Positions 28,666 through 38,538 of a DNA stretch of 64,000 nt are shown here, piece after piece. The stretch is from Fischerella sp. JS2 (GTDB lineage Bacteria > Cyanobacteriota > Cyanobacteriia > Cyanobacteriales > Nostocaceae). The notes beneath the pieces were generated by a model. It did no database searches. It was not told the DNA's origin and saw only the letters and a list, made by a program, of their open reading frames with translations. A program made the position numbers and the translations under genes. The stretch covers positions 3,720,001 through 3,784,000 of the forward strand of contig NZ_CP135918.1 in assembly GCF_032393985.1 (NCBI RefSeq), given 5' to 3'. Every line of letters starts with the position of its first letter. The stretch's first letter is position 1.

Positions 28666-31566
28666 ATGCTGAAAATTGATCGCAAGAATTACCAACATGT
28701 TTTTAAAACTAGACAAACAAATGCAACAGCTACCCCAAAAGTACAAAAATCTCTATGGCAGCAATTTGTAAGTCTACCAATCAGCAGCAAGAATTTGACA
28801 GTTTTCATTTTGTCTCAGTTAAGTCTGATTCTGGGGTTAGGTATTAGCTCGACTATCATAACTAATCACAGTTTTCAAAGCCAATCACTTAAACAGACCA
28901 AGTCAGAACTCAATATTGCAGATTTAAATTATAATTTCAAATTGAATCAAGTCAACTTAAATTTGCGTAGTCAGGCACATAATGCTGTTATCATTAATGC
29001 GGCGGAAGTTCATTTATTAGACAATCAGTTTAATCAGTCTAAACAAAATCACAACGCCAGAGTTAGACAAATTCTCAAAAATGAAGCTGAAAATTTAAAT
29101 ATAGAATATCTCTCCTTAGTGAGTATAGATAGACAGATAATTGCTGATAATAACTCAAATCATCAAGGTAAAGTTTTTGATCCCCAAGGCTTAGTCAGTA
29201 AGGTATTAAAAAATCCTCGACAAATTCAAGCTCACGCTGTTATTAAGTATTCAGAATTAAGTCAACAAGTGCCTTTGATTAGTAGTAGCTTAGCTAATCA
29301 ATTTGCTCTGATGAATTACACTTTAACTCCTATAAAATCTCTAGAAAATAATCAAGTGATTGGAGTTTTAGTGGCTGGGGATATAGTAAACGAAAAAGAG
29401 GACAACGCACAGCCAACCCAAGAAGCAACAGATAATGCTTACAGTGCTGTTTACATAAATAAAGGATCAGGGGAATTTGTTCTCGCAACAATCTTGGCTA
29501 AAAGTAATGAAACAGATTTAACTAAAGCTATACCAAATCTAAATTTACCTGATAAATCAATACTTGCACAAGCAGCAGTACGTTCAGGTGAAATTGTTAC
29601 TGGTCAAATAACTATTGATCAACAACCCTATGCGATCGCAGCAAAAGCGATTCCTAACCTCACGATTACCACAGCTAAAGGAAATACCCCTGTAGTTACA
29701 GGTCAGCCTGTGGCTATTTTAGTGCAGATTACAAAAGAAACTGAACTGCAAACTTTACTTCGACAAAATCGATTGCACTACGCCCTAGCAGCAGTTTTGG
29801 CTTTAATTGTGATTGGAATTTGGACGTATATATTTAAGCGGACTACTATTCAACAAATAGAAAAACTCAAAGACGCAATCCAAAAATTTACTCATGGCGA
29901 TCGCTTGGCTAGAGTTAGGATTTACACAAAAGACGAAGTAGGGCAATTAGCTGTAGCTTTTAATCAAATGGCAGAAACAATTGCTCAAAAAGCTTACCAG
30001 CAAGAAAATGAAGGCAAGATTGCCAAACAAGTCAATAGTATAAATTTACGAATTCGCGGATTGCTCAACACTGCCCAAATTTTGAACGTAGCAGTCATAA
30101 CCATGCGAGAAGTCATCAAAGTAGATAGAGTCGTTGTCTACCGCTTTGATGAAAATTGGGTAGGAACAATTGTCGCTGAGTGCGTTGATGATGAATGGCC
30201 AAGCGCTTTGGGTGCAGACATTGCAGATCCTTGTTTTGCAAAAGACTATATTGACAAATATCAAAAAGGTCGTGTTCAAGCAATAGAAAATATTTACGAA
30301 GCAGGTTTAACTCAATGTCACATTGGTCAACTAGAAGCCTTTGCAGTCAAAGCAAATTTAGTCGCACCGATTTTGCTCAACAATAAGCTATATGGTTTAC
30401 TAATAGCCCATGAGTGTTCTAGTCCCCGCCAATGGCAAGAATCAGAAATTGATTTGTTTAAGCAAGTGGCAATTCCCATTGGTTACGCATTAGAACAAGC
30501 ATACGTGTTGGAACAGTCTGAAAAAGCCCGTTCGCGTGCAGAATTACTCGCGATCGAACAAAGTCAACAAAAAGAAGCATTGCAACAGCAAATCATCAAA
30601 TTGCTGCGAGAAGTAGAAGGCGCATCCAAAGGTGATTTGACGGTATACGCAGAAGTTACCCACGGGGAAATTGGTACAGTTGCAGACTTCTTCAACTGCA
30701 TAGTTGAGAACCTCAGAGAAATAGTCACTAAAGTTAAAACATCGGCAATTCAGGTGAATACAGCCCTTGGAGAAAACGAAGGCGCAATTCGCCAACTCGC
30801 TAACGAAGCTATCAAACAAGCAGTGGAAATCAACCGTACCCTCGATAGTGTCGAACGCATGACACTTTCCATTGCAGATGTAGCAGATAATGCTCAAAAA
30901 GCCGCTCAAATTGCTCATACAGCTTCTCGTACTGCTCAAAAAAGCGAGTTAGCAATGGATTTGACAGTAGAAAAAATCTTTAACTTACGCTCCACAATTG
31001 ACGACACAGCCAAAAAAGTCAAGCGTCTCGGTGATTCTTCCCAACAAATTTCTCGAATTGTCTCTTTAATTAACGAAATTGCTGTGCAAACCAACTTACT
31101 AGCAGTCAATGCTGGACTAGAGGCTTCTAGGGCTGGTGAAAGTAGCCGGGGTTTTATGGTGGTTGCAACAGAAGTGGGTGAATTAGCAGCCCGTTGTTCT
31201 GACGCCACTCAAGAAATTAAGCAGATTGTCGAAAATATTCAACGGGAAACCAACGAAGTAATCAAAGCAATGGAACAAGGAACTACTCAGGTAGTTGAAG
31301 GTTCTCGCATTGTAGAAGATGCCAAAATTTCCCTGAACCAAATTCTCACAGTCTCTCGGCAAATTGACGAGTTAGTCCAATCAATTTCCCAAACGACAGT
31401 TTCTCAAGTAGAAACATCACAAGCAGTTACTAAATTAATCACAGAAATTTCCCAAGTGTCAGAGATTACTAGTGAATCCTCACGTTCTATTTCTCAATCA
31501 TTACAGGAAACCGTAGAAATTTCTCGGGAATTGGAAGCAACTGTGGAGAAATTTAAAGTGAAGTGA
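28666..31566 (+). CDS. PixJ-like methyl-accepting chemoreceptor with a DXCF-type cyanobacteriochrome GAF
   Basis: 966-aa membrane chemoreceptor. TM1 is at about 44-66, an extracytoplasmic sensor at about 67-370, TM2 at about 371-390 ([20 protein letters not shown]), HAMP at about 390-450 and GAF at about 470-640. The MCP signalling domain has the hairpin tip [20 protein letters not shown]. The GAF contains DPCF (Cys523) and CH (Cys551-His552, [11 protein letters not shown]). The 28-residue gap is the same as between the two bilin-linking cysteines of TePixJ (Cys494/Cys522, from memory). A blue/green-type photoreceptor for phototaxis is therefore plausible. It stands alone; a pix-type operon begins 30 kb downstream at 61891. 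Bilin binding itself is inference. Confidence 0.88.
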   Translation: MLKIDRKNYQHVFKTRQTNATATPKVQKSLWQQFVSLPISSKNLTVFILSQLSLILGLGISSTIITNHSFQSQSLKQTKSELNIADLNYNFKLNQVNLNLRSQAHNAVIINAAEVHLLDNQFNQSKQNHNARVRQILKNEAENLNIEYLSLVSIDRQIIADNNSNHQGKVFDPQGLVSKVLKNPRQIQAHAVIKYSELSQQVPLISSSLANQFALMNYTLTPIKSLENNQVIGVLVAGDIVNEKEDNAQPTQEATDNAYSAVYINKGSGEFVLATILAKSNETDLTKAIPNLNLPDKSILAQAAVRSGEIVTGQITIDQQPYAIAAKAIPNLTITTAKGNTPVVTGQPVAILVQITKETELQTLLRQNRLHYALAAVLALIVIGIWTYIFKRTTIQQIEKLKDAIQKFTHGDRLARVRIYTKDEVGQLAVAFNQMAETIAQKAYQQENEGKIAKQVNSINLRIRGLLNTAQILNVAVITMREVIKVDRVVVYRFDENWVGTIVAECVDDEWPSALGADIADPCFAKDYIDKYQKGRVQAIENIYEAGLTQCHIGQLEAFAVKANLVAPILLNNKLYGLLIAHECSSPRQWQESEIDLFKQVAIPIGYALEQAYVLEQSEKARSRAELLAIEQSQQKEALQQQIIKLLREVEGASKGDLTVYAEVTHGEIGTVADFFNCIVENLREIVTKVKTSAIQVNTALGENEGAIRQLANEAIKQAVEINRTLDSVERMTLSIADVADNAQKAAQIAHTASRTAQKSELAMDLTVEKIFNLRSTIDDTAKKVKRLGDSSQQISRIVSLINEIAVQTNLLAVNAGLEASRAGESSRGFMVVATEVGELAARCSDATQEIKQIVENIQRETNEVIKAMEQGTTQVVEGSRIVEDAKISLNQILTVSRQIDELVQSISQTTVSQVETSQAVTKLITEISQVSEITSESSRSISQSLQETVEISRELEATVEKFKVK

Positions 31567-31792
31567 TGGGATTGGGGATCAGGGAGGTAGGGAGATGGGG
31601 AGTGTGAGGGGTAGTAACAACCACCGCACTGGTTCACCGTTTGCGCGTCTACGCCCCTACTAATACCATTTCACGTTAATCACGATCCATATAAATTTGT
31701 AGAGATGCACCATGGCGCGTCTCTACACGCCTGTATTTGTATCAAGGTTTTAGTGAAATGGTATAACTACTAACCCATTACCCTTTCCCCTT

Positions 31793-33079
31793 TCACCTTT
31801 CCCCTTGTCTTACCTTGTGCCAAATTAATCCAGCAACAATCAATCCTAAACCTACTTGCCAGATTGAGGATTCCACCCAAAATGCCAAGAACAGGCAAGA
31901 TAAAAGACCCAGAACAGCTATCCATCTGGGATATAGTCGTTCTTGGGGACTCAATTTTAAAGCTGCTAAGTTAGTAATTGCGTAGTAAATCAAGACGCTA
32001 AAAGCACTAAAAGACCATGTTGTCTTAACATTACCAACTAGAACAAGTAGAGCGATCGCTACTCCCACTACTATTACAGACCAATAGGGAGTTGTTTGTT
32101 GTTGGTTCAAACGTGCTAAAAACCTAGGGGCGTCGTGGCGACGTCCCATCGCCAGCAACACGCGGGATAACCCCAAAATCAAGTTCAGCAGTACACCCAA
32201 CATCGCTGTCACTGCGCCAATGGCTAGCACCAATGCACCGCCGACACCAGTTACATCCCGGGCTACCACCTCTAATGGCGCAGCCTTTGTCTGCTGGGTA
32301 GCACCAGCTAGAACATCTACCCCCACAGCCCCAATCGTAACTGTCGCCACTGCTATGTAAAGCAGCATTGTCACCGAAAGACAAACTATCATCGCTTTGG
32401 GAATAGTCTGTCGTGGCGATCGCGCTTCCTCTCCCAAGGTAGCAATGCGACCATAACCTGTATAGGCAACAAACATCAGCGCGCTAGCATGGAGAACATC
32501 AGCTACAGAACCTGTAAAAAAAGGTGTAAAGTTCTCATTTCCTCCTTGAATAGTACCGGGAAGACAAGCCAGAATCAAATACCCTAAAGATAAAACAGTG
32601 ACAGATACAATCGCGATATTGGCAAAATTTGAGCGGCGGATACCATTCAAGACAATCAGTGTCATCATCACCACAGCCAAAAAAGCTGTCGGAACCACCC
32701 AGCCAGAATTTACACCCAAAATATTTAATAAATAGGCAGCAAAACCTAAAGCAGCAGTAGCAGCAGAGGCCGTTTTGGCCACCAAAAACATCCAGCCTGC
32801 CGTAAAACCAAAGCTAGGAGTCAGATATTTATAACCATATTCGTAACTACCACCACTCAGGGGGTGATTTGCTGCAAGTTGGGCGCTGCTGAGTCCATTA
32901 AAAATGGCAACGAGTGCGCCAATTGCTACGGACAAAATTACCGCAGGCCCAGCAATGCCAGCCGCAATCCCAATACTAACAAATACACCAGTACCAATAA
33001 TTGAACCTAGTCCCATGAGAGTAGCACCAAACACCCCTAACTCTCGTTTCAATTTTGGCTGTAGATTGCTTACAGACAT
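31793..33079 (-). CDS. APC-superfamily amino acid permease
   Basis: 428 aa, about 12 predicted membrane helices, almost no soluble domain. The N-terminal helix 1 has the APC signature GLGSIIGTGVFVSIGIAAGIAGPAV (unwound glycine stretch that binds the amino acid backbone), then LSGGSYEYGYKYLTPSFGFTAGW in helix 3. FVAYTGYGRIATLGEEARSPRQTIPKA is the typical helix-6/loop motif, with E in GEE. It would import an amino acid or polyamine across the cytoplasmic membrane. ATG 33079 gives a short cytoplasmic N-terminus (MSVSNLQPKLKREL), as is usual. Substrate not predictable. Flanked by intergenic DNA on both sides; monocistronic. Confidence 0.88.
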   Translation of the reverse strand: MSVSNLQPKLKRELGVFGATLMGLGSIIGTGVFVSIGIAAGIAGPAVILSVAIGALVAIFNGLSSAQLAANHPLSGGSYEYGYKYLTPSFGFTAGWMFLVAKTASAATAALGFAAYLLNILGVNSGWVVPTAFLAVVMMTLIVLNGIRRSNFANIAIVSVTVLSLGYLILACLPGTIQGGNENFTPFFTGSVADVLHASALMFVAYTGYGRIATLGEEARSPRQTIPKAMIVCLSVTMLLYIAVATVTIGAVGVDVLAGATQQTKAAPLEVVARDVTGVGGALVLAIGAVTAMLGVLLNLILGLSRVLLAMGRRHDAPRFLARLNQQQTTPYWSVIVVGVAIALLVLVGNVKTTWSFSAFSVLIYYAITNLAALKLSPQERLYPRWIAVLGLLSCLFLAFWVESSIWQVGLGLIVAGLIWHKVRQGER

Positions 33080-34065
33080 GCTTTTTCCTATCTCCCTGTC
33101 CAGATTAGGTAACTACAGGAACGCTAACAGATATTTCTATTATTCGAGATTTTCGTCTAATATTTGTCATCCTTCCTCAGATGGTAATTTTTATTTCTTA
33201 GCCATCCTGCTTAAGTCATAATTTTTTCTTCTTTTAAGGAATAGGAATATCTCAAATTATTAATATTCACTAAACCAAAAAGCAGAGAAAGCAACAAATT
33301 TATTTTCAACTGTATAAATCTTTGATGTTGTTTTTATAAAATTAGTTTGTAGAATAGTTTATTTACTAGTTCTTTATGTTCATTTAGTTTTTTATAGAAT
33401 TTGTGAAATTTGTCTAATTGAACGATTTTTACTTGCTTATTTAGAGGCAATCACTTATATATTTTTATTTATTGATATTTACAAAAAAAGGTAGAGGGTA
33501 GAGGGCAGTCCTGATGAAAAAATTTCACTATCAAGCATGAAAAAACCTCACCCCGTCAAGAGAGGACACCCCTCTTTGCGGGTTCGCCAGAGGGGGTTGG
33601 GGGTGAGGTTACTTTCAAGTCAGAAGGCAAAAGATATTCAAAGGTATAAAGGATAACTTAGGTTATGGATTGAAAGCTCACTTATAAAAGAGAATTATAC
33701 CGAGACTCCTAGAGTGAGTTTTGCTTGGCGAGGAGGACAGTCACGTGGCTGTTTCAAGTATAGATATCTACCTAAATAGGTATTTTTCAAGCCTCCTGAT
33801 TTTGCTAACAAGTAGATAGCTATGAATAAATCTAATTTAGTTTTAGACGATGATGTTTAATTTATACCTATCTACTTTATTTAACTACTTATGACTATCA
33901 AATTTGTTGATTTTTATTTAACAGCTTTTTAACCAGAACAACTAATTTTCTAATTCTTGTTATGCATAAATTTATCCTATATATTGGCTATTTTTGTTTA
34001 TTTTGGGACTTATTACTTATATATTTTTAAGTGGTGATATCAATATGAAGAGAGCACTACTTGTT
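33080..34065. other. Long intergenic region between divergent genes
   Basis: Nearly 1 kb, AT-rich, with no gene I can support. It holds the dispersed inverted repeat at 33544-33610, and the rest is probably promoter DNA for the APC transporter and the glycosyltransferase. Confidence 0.4.
33544..33610. repeat. Interspersed inverted repeat AACCTCACCC / GGGTGAGGTT
   Basis: Ten-bp perfect terminal arms (33544-33553, 33601-33610), with an inner CCCCTCT/AGAGGGG pair. This type of CTCACCCC...GGGGTGAG element is scattered through cyanobacterial genomes. Confidence 0.7.
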
Positions 34066-34932
34066 ATGAAGCTAAGTGTCATCATACCGTGTTTAAATGC
34101 AGCAAAGACTATAGGTGTTCAACTAGAAGCACTTGCAAATCAACAGTGGTCGCAGCCTTGGGAAGTGATTATTGCTGATAATGGTTCCACTGACAACACA
34201 GCATCCATAGTAAAACAATATCAAACACGCATACCCAATCTCCGCATTGTTGATGCATCTGACCGCCAAGGTGCATCCCATGCTCGCAATGTTGGTGCAA
34301 AAGCGGCTGAAGGTGAGTCACTATTATTCATTGATGCCGATGATGAAGTTGCACCTGGATGGTTAGCAGCGATGGGTGAAGCACTTGCAAAATATGACTT
34401 TGTCACTGGTCATAATGATTACAATAAATTAAGTAATCCTTGGGTAGTAAAGTGTTACCAACTAGAAAATGGTACAGGGATCATGGAAAACACCTACTAC
34501 CTACCATTTGCAGGTAGCGGCAATTTGGGTATCAAACGTGCCATTCACGAAAAGATTGGTGGTTTTGATGAAGCCCTATACCAAAGCGAAGATGTAGATT
34601 ATTGCTGGAGAGCTTATTATGTAGGAATTAAACTTCACTACGTACCGGATGCGATCGCTTATATCCGCTTACGTGGCAGTTTAGGTAGTATCTATCGTCG
34701 CAGTTGGGCTGTGGGTAAAGGCGGAATTCTTGTGTATAAAAAACACAGACCACTTGGTATGCCTCAGATGGTGTCATGGAAAACTTTTTTAAAAACCTCA
34801 GTCACTTTGACTATACAACTTCTACTTTTACAAATCCGGGACAAAGAAAGTTTAGCTAAATGGTTAATGAGTTTTGCGTGGCGGGGAGGACAATTGTGGG
34901 GTTGTATTAAGTATCAATACTTACCAATCTAG
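34066..34932 (+). CDS. Family 2 glycosyltransferase
   Basis: 288-aa GT-A fold transferase that would add a sugar from a nucleotide donor to a lipid- or polysaccharide-linked acceptor at the inner membrane. MKLSVIIPCLNAAKTIGVQL opens the Rossmann-like fold; DNGSTDNT (38-45) is the donor-binding loop; LLFIDADDE carries the DxD-like metal site (Asp90, Asp92). SEDVDYCWRAYYVG is the ED/W acceptor-site motif near residue 185. Start: ATG 34066 matches the family; ATG 34045 (MKRALLVMKLS) is a real alternative, and the open frame to 33994 is unlikely. A PIG-L deacetylase gene follows after about 150 bp, suggesting a glycan-building pair. Confidence 0.85.
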   Translation: MKLSVIIPCLNAAKTIGVQLEALANQQWSQPWEVIIADNGSTDNTASIVKQYQTRIPNLRIVDASDRQGASHARNVGAKAAEGESLLFIDADDEVAPGWLAAMGEALAKYDFVTGHNDYNKLSNPWVVKCYQLENGTGIMENTYYLPFAGSGNLGIKRAIHEKIGGFDEALYQSEDVDYCWRAYYVGIKLHYVPDAIAYIRLRGSLGSIYRRSWAVGKGGILVYKKHRPLGMPQMVSWKTFLKTSVTLTIQLLLLQIRDKESLAKWLMSFAWRGGQLWGCIKYQYLPI

Positions 34933-35080
34933 ATGTTCCTAAAAGTTCGATATTTTAAACAGAATTTTAACTGTCTCATAGCTAAACTTTGGATAGACTT
35001 CAAATTCAACGAGTAGAGGTTTAGATATACTAAATCTCTACAATACTTTCTTGACAACTAATCTTTTGCCCATCTGTAGT

Positions 35081-35842
35081 ATGTACCTACAAAAAATTTT
35101 TTCTCTACAGGGAAAGCTATCAAATATATTGCAATTTATTCAAGCAGAAATATTATTTGATTGGATTTTACCTAAAAAAAGTCAACCTTTAACAGTAACT
35201 CAAAAACCAACATTGGTGTTTTCTCCCCACCAAGATGATGAAACTTTAGGTTGTGGTGGTTTAATTGCTCTTAAACGTGAACTTGGAGTTCCAGTAAAAG
35301 TAGTTTTTATTACCGATGGGCAGAAATCATATTTAGACATTAAACCAGAGGATATAGTTCAAGTCCGCAAGCAAGAGGCCCAAGAAGCACTAAATATATT
35401 GGGTGTCGCCTCAGCAGACATATACTTTATCGACCAGCCAGATGGTGAATTACGGCAAATATCTGGTGAACAGCAACTGCATACTATTAATCAGTTAGTG
35501 CAAATATTGCAGTCTTTTCAACCAGAGGAGATCTACGTTCCTCATCAAAATGATAAACACCCGGATCATGAAGCTACTTATGATTTGGTGAAAGATGCAC
35601 TCAACAAGTCTGGAATTAAAGCTCAACTTTTTCAATATACAGTCTGGTTATTTTGGGGAATGCCACTGCTGCTTTTTCGGCTAAATTTAGAAAAGCTAGG
35701 TCAGTCTTATGTGGTATCTATTAAGTCTGTACTAGAAAAAAAACAACGAGCTTTCCAAGTTTATCGTTCTCAACATCACATCTTTGCTCGTAGCTTTATT
35801 GGGCGATTTTTTAAACCTAGTGAAATATTTTTTAAAAGTTAA
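35081..35842 (+). CDS. PIG-L family (LmbE-like) deacetylase
   Basis: 253-aa zinc hydrolase that removes acetyl groups from N-acetylglucosamine-type sugars. The zinc/catalytic motif HQDDE is at residues 50-54 (VFSPHQDDETLGCGG), matching PHPDDE of the family. The second metal/catalytic motif HQNDKHPDHEATYD gives the HxxDH element, and PDGEL is also present. The start is ATG 35081 (MYLQKIFSL); the frame extends to a TTG at 35051. It follows the GT2 gene in the same orientation, so the pair probably modifies one glycan. A 12-bp hairpin terminator ends the unit. Confidence 0.88.
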   Translation: MYLQKIFSLQGKLSNILQFIQAEILFDWILPKKSQPLTVTQKPTLVFSPHQDDETLGCGGLIALKRELGVPVKVVFITDGQKSYLDIKPEDIVQVRKQEAQEALNILGVASADIYFIDQPDGELRQISGEQQLHTINQLVQILQSFQPEEIYVPHQNDKHPDHEATYDLVKDALNKSGIKAQLFQYTVWLFWGMPLLLFRLNLEKLGQSYVVSIKSVLEKKQRAFQVYRSQHHIFARSFIGRFFKPSEIFFKS

Positions 35843-35865
35843 TTTCACACATTAAGAATAAATTC

Positions 35866-35895
35866 AATGACACCAACTACCTTGTTGGTGTCATT
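35866..35895. terminator. Bidirectional hairpin terminator
   Basis: AATGACACCAAC pairs perfectly with GTTGGTGTCATT (12 bp) around a 6-nt loop. It lies 24 bases after the PIG-L stop and 8 bases from the convergent DUF427 stop, with T-rich DNA on both sides, so it can serve both genes. Confidence 0.8.
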
Positions 35896-35902
35896 GTTTA
35901 TA

Positions 35903-36187
35903 CTAAGCCTCGACTTTTACACCCCGCCAGAAAGCAACATAACCCTCAATTTGTTTTGCTTTCTCTTTAGTAGTGGGATAGTACCACGCTGCATCTTTGT
36001 TAACTTGTCCATCAACTTCAACGCTGTAGTAGCTAGCAACACCTTTCCAAGGACAAGTGGTGTGGGTGTCACTCTCTTTGAAATACTGTTGATTAATCGA
36101 TTCAGGGGGGAAGTAATGGTTGCCTTCCACAACAACAGTATTATCACTTTCAGCTAGAACAGCACCATTCCAAATTGCTTTTGGCAT
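35903..36187 (-). CDS. DUF427 domain protein
   Basis: 94-aa protein of the DUF427 family, a small beta-barrel fold of unknown function widespread in bacteria. Visible motifs: MPKAIWNGAVLAESD at the start, VVVEGNHYFPPESI, the invariant TTCPWKGVASYYSVEVDG and a final DAAWYYPTTKEKAKQIEGYVAFWRGVKVE. The length and order match single-domain members. Start at ATG 36187, because the five upstream residues (MRSLV) fall outside the family. Convergent with the PIG-L gene. Confidence 0.88.
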   Translation of the reverse strand: MPKAIWNGAVLAESDNTVVVEGNHYFPPESINQQYFKESDTHTTCPWKGVASYYSVEVDGQVNKDAAWYYPTTKEKAKQIEGYVAFWRGVKVEA

Positions 36188-36390
36188 AACTAAAGAACGC
36201 AAATAAACTTTACATATATAATTATGCTTTTTGTTGTCGGTGTCTGGGAAATGGGGGTAAAATCAGCGAACAGTTATCAGTAAACAGTGAATATAACTGA
36301 TAACTGACCACTAATCACTGTGAAAGGGTGGGATTTTAGGCGAATGAAATCTATCAAACTCGTCTTAAATCAAGTACATTTCTAGCAAGA

Positions 36391-37053
36391 TTGGTATTGA
36401 AATCAGCTTTGTCTACTGAATTGGAACATCTCGACCCCAAAAGATACGGTTTAGCACTGCATACCACAACTCCTGAATTAGGTTTGGCAATTAGTAACTT
36501 TGCTGGAGATGCACGTTTTGGTGTCTGGAATTTAGAACGTGAATTATCCAGTCTCATGCATCAACACTTAATACAATTTATTCAACCCCAAAATTGGGGA
36601 GACTTGGCTTTTATTGCCGTAGCTAGAGGACCGGGTGGTTTTACTGGAACTCGTATTGGAGTAGTTGCTGCTAGGACTTTGGGACAACAGTTAAATATTC
36701 CTGTATTTGCCATCTCCACATTGGCGGCGGTAGCTTTCTCACAAGCAAGCACACGTGTGATTGCTGTCCAAATGCCAGCACAAAGGGGTCAAATTTTTGC
36801 TGCTATTTATCAACCTGCACTAGATGGTTTGGGATTAAAAGCCTTATTGCCAGATACTGTATTGACACCAGAGGCGTGGCAGAAAAAGTTAGAAACCTGG
36901 AATAGCGATGTTCAGCTGGTTGAAGCCACATCACAATTAGCTGCAACAGTAACAAGTATTTTGCAGCTAGCGTATTTAGACTGGCAAGCAGGAAAGCGCC
37001 TTCATTGGTCACAAGCGCTTCCTTTTTATGGTCAGCATCCTGTTGAGGTGTAG
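36391..37053 (+). CDS. tsaB: tRNA threonylcarbamoyladenosine biosynthesis protein TsaB
   Basis: Non-catalytic ASKHA-fold partner of TsaD, needed for t6A37 formation on ANN-decoding tRNAs. YGLALHTTTPELGLAISNF opens the fold; the hallmark AVARGPGGFTGTRIGVVAARTLGQ follows at about residues 85-108. No ATG exists near the N-terminus in this frame. TTG codons at 36391, 36397, 36409 and 36421 are possible starts; 36421 (LEHLDPKRYGLAL) would best match the usual length. I list the longest reading. The C-terminus (SQALPFYGQHPVEV) resembles the end of cyanobacterial TsaB proteins. A sequencing error upstream cannot be excluded. Confidence 0.88.
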   Translation: MVLKSALSTELEHLDPKRYGLALHTTTPELGLAISNFAGDARFGVWNLERELSSLMHQHLIQFIQPQNWGDLAFIAVARGPGGFTGTRIGVVAARTLGQQLNIPVFAISTLAAVAFSQASTRVIAVQMPAQRGQIFAAIYQPALDGLGLKALLPDTVLTPEAWQKKLETWNSDVQLVEATSQLAATVTSILQLAYLDWQAGKRLHWSQALPFYGQHPVEV

Positions 37054-37292
37054 GTAAAGTTAAGATTAGTTATTGCGATCGCTCAAAAATACTCTCACAA
37101 CAGAGAGCATCAGTACATCGCTCGCAAAAGTAGATTTTCTACTTTACAGGAAAAGATAAAGAAGAAATACAAGAAAGTCTTCCAATTTCTTGAGTTCTTT
37201 ATCCTTCACCTTTTCCCAATTCTGCAAGCAATTTATTCTTTTCGCGCGTCCCCTGTTCTGTAATTGAGACAAATGATATTGGATGGCTGAAA

Positions 37293-37739
37293 TTACCCTC
37301 TATTTTTAATCAACATCACTTGTACTATTTGTGTGGCGATATCACTGGAGATGCCCAAAGCTTGATATAAATCATTCAAAAAGTCTCGTTCTTCCTGAGA
37401 AACAACTCCATCAGCTAATACTAAATCTGTTGCTACTGCAAAAGCCGCTTCCCGCAAATCATCTGGTAAAGACTCCTTTGCAGCGTTAAACAAAACATCA
37501 ATACCCTCACGCCTCAGAATCCCTAGAAGTTTGTCAAACATTCTGATAATGACATCATTGGAATAACTTCTGAAAAGTCTCATTCGAGACAGGGTAGATG
37601 AGATAGCACGCGCCTCCTCTTCAGAAAGATAACCGTCTGAGGCTATTGCAGCCAGAGTAATAGCGGCAAATGCTTCTGCTGGACTGAATGCGTCTTGAAC
37701 TTGGCTTTGTGTGCCGAACATTTTGTCGAATAAACCCAT
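37293..37739 (-). CDS. TerB-like tellurite resistance family protein
   Basis: 148 aa, all-helical. It shows the TerB-type paired acidic motifs LAAIASDGYLSEEEARAISSTL (about 30-51) and LVLADGVVSQEERDFLNDLYQAL (about 107-129), which form metal-binding surfaces in TerB/DjlA-like folds. N-terminal MGLFDKMFG is typical. ATG 37739 is preceded by AAAGGAGCAAAC, a good ribosome binding site. Role in this organism unknown; these proteins often work in stress or membrane-associated complexes. Confidence 0.82.
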   Translation of the reverse strand: MGLFDKMFGTQSQVQDAFSPAEAFAAITLAAIASDGYLSEEEARAISSTLSRMRLFRSYSNDVIIRMFDKLLGILRREGIDVLFNAAKESLPDDLREAAFAVATDLVLADGVVSQEERDFLNDLYQALGISSDIATQIVQVMLIKNRG

Positions 37740-37914
37740 TGTTGTTTGCTCCTTTGCTCTGGTCTCAAGCTCAGTATATTTACTGCTAAGCTTTCAGTAT
37801 CTTGGTAGCTATTGAGACTTGTTGAGACTCTTGACCTTAGTGTTCCCAGGATTTTTGTCTAGCGAACACAACACTCAATGGTTTTCGACAATTGGTTAAA
37901 TTTTTAGCTTGTAG

Positions 37915-38076
37915 TTAGCGAAACTGCCTGGGGGAGATTTGGCGATCGCCTGTTTTTTCGATTGTTTCAATTACTGCCAAACCAATACCAGAAACTGTAA
38001 TTAGCAGAGCTACTGATATCAAAAAGGCATTTACAAGTATGTGGAGGGCTTCGTCGAAGAAAATGTAGGTGGTCAT
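37915..38076 (-). CDS. Small single-helix membrane protein (53 aa)
   Basis: ATG 38076 follows AGAGAG by about seven bases. The product reads MTTYIFFDEALHILVNAF, then LISVALLITVSGIGLAVIET as one membrane helix, and ends in a charged tail (EKTGDRQISPRQFR). Codons are ordinary and the frame stops cleanly at TAA. It lies between tandem minus-strand genes. I do not recognise a family; single-helix subunits of this size occur in photosynthetic and respiratory complexes. Confidence 0.5.
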   Translation of the reverse strand: MTTYIFFDEALHILVNAFLISVALLITVSGIGLAVIETIEKTGDRQISPRQFR

Positions 38077-38538
38077 AGCTTTGCTCTCTTTAACTCTGTT
38101 GTGCTAGTACTATTTGTTTCTTCACACCTTGATGGTTGATTTTCGGTCTTTAAAGTACCAGCATATGCATCTTAACAAAACTTTAGGTCTTTAGCGAGAT
38201 GCCTAACTATTTTTCTTTTGAAAGATTTGAATAATTTTTGCCAATCTTTTATTAAGACATATAGTTAACAGTAAGTAGATGTAAAAAATATATTCAACAA
38301 ATTTACCTAAATTTTTCTTGTAATCATTTGTTGAACCAAGAATCTCCCCTCCCAAATTTAACAACGAAGTTCACAATACTCTGTTGCACAAATATTTTCA
38401 CGCCACCCTAACCCTAAGCAAGATCGGGGAGGGAACTAAATCTTGGGAGATTGAGGGCAGTTTTTAGGATTAATACAACAGACACCATCAACAAAGTTCA
38501 CACTGAAAAACTAAATTTCTCTTTCCCCACACCCGTCT
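38077..38538. other. Intergenic region
   Basis: 460 bp with no gene seen. It contains an imperfect inverted repeat (AATCTCCCCTCCC near 38340, GATCGGGGAGGGAA near 38422), probably a dispersed element. Confidence 0.35.

Noticed and set aside
35867-36157. Plus-strand 96-codon open frame
   Set aside because: Begins in the terminator hairpin and is antisense to the DUF427 gene.
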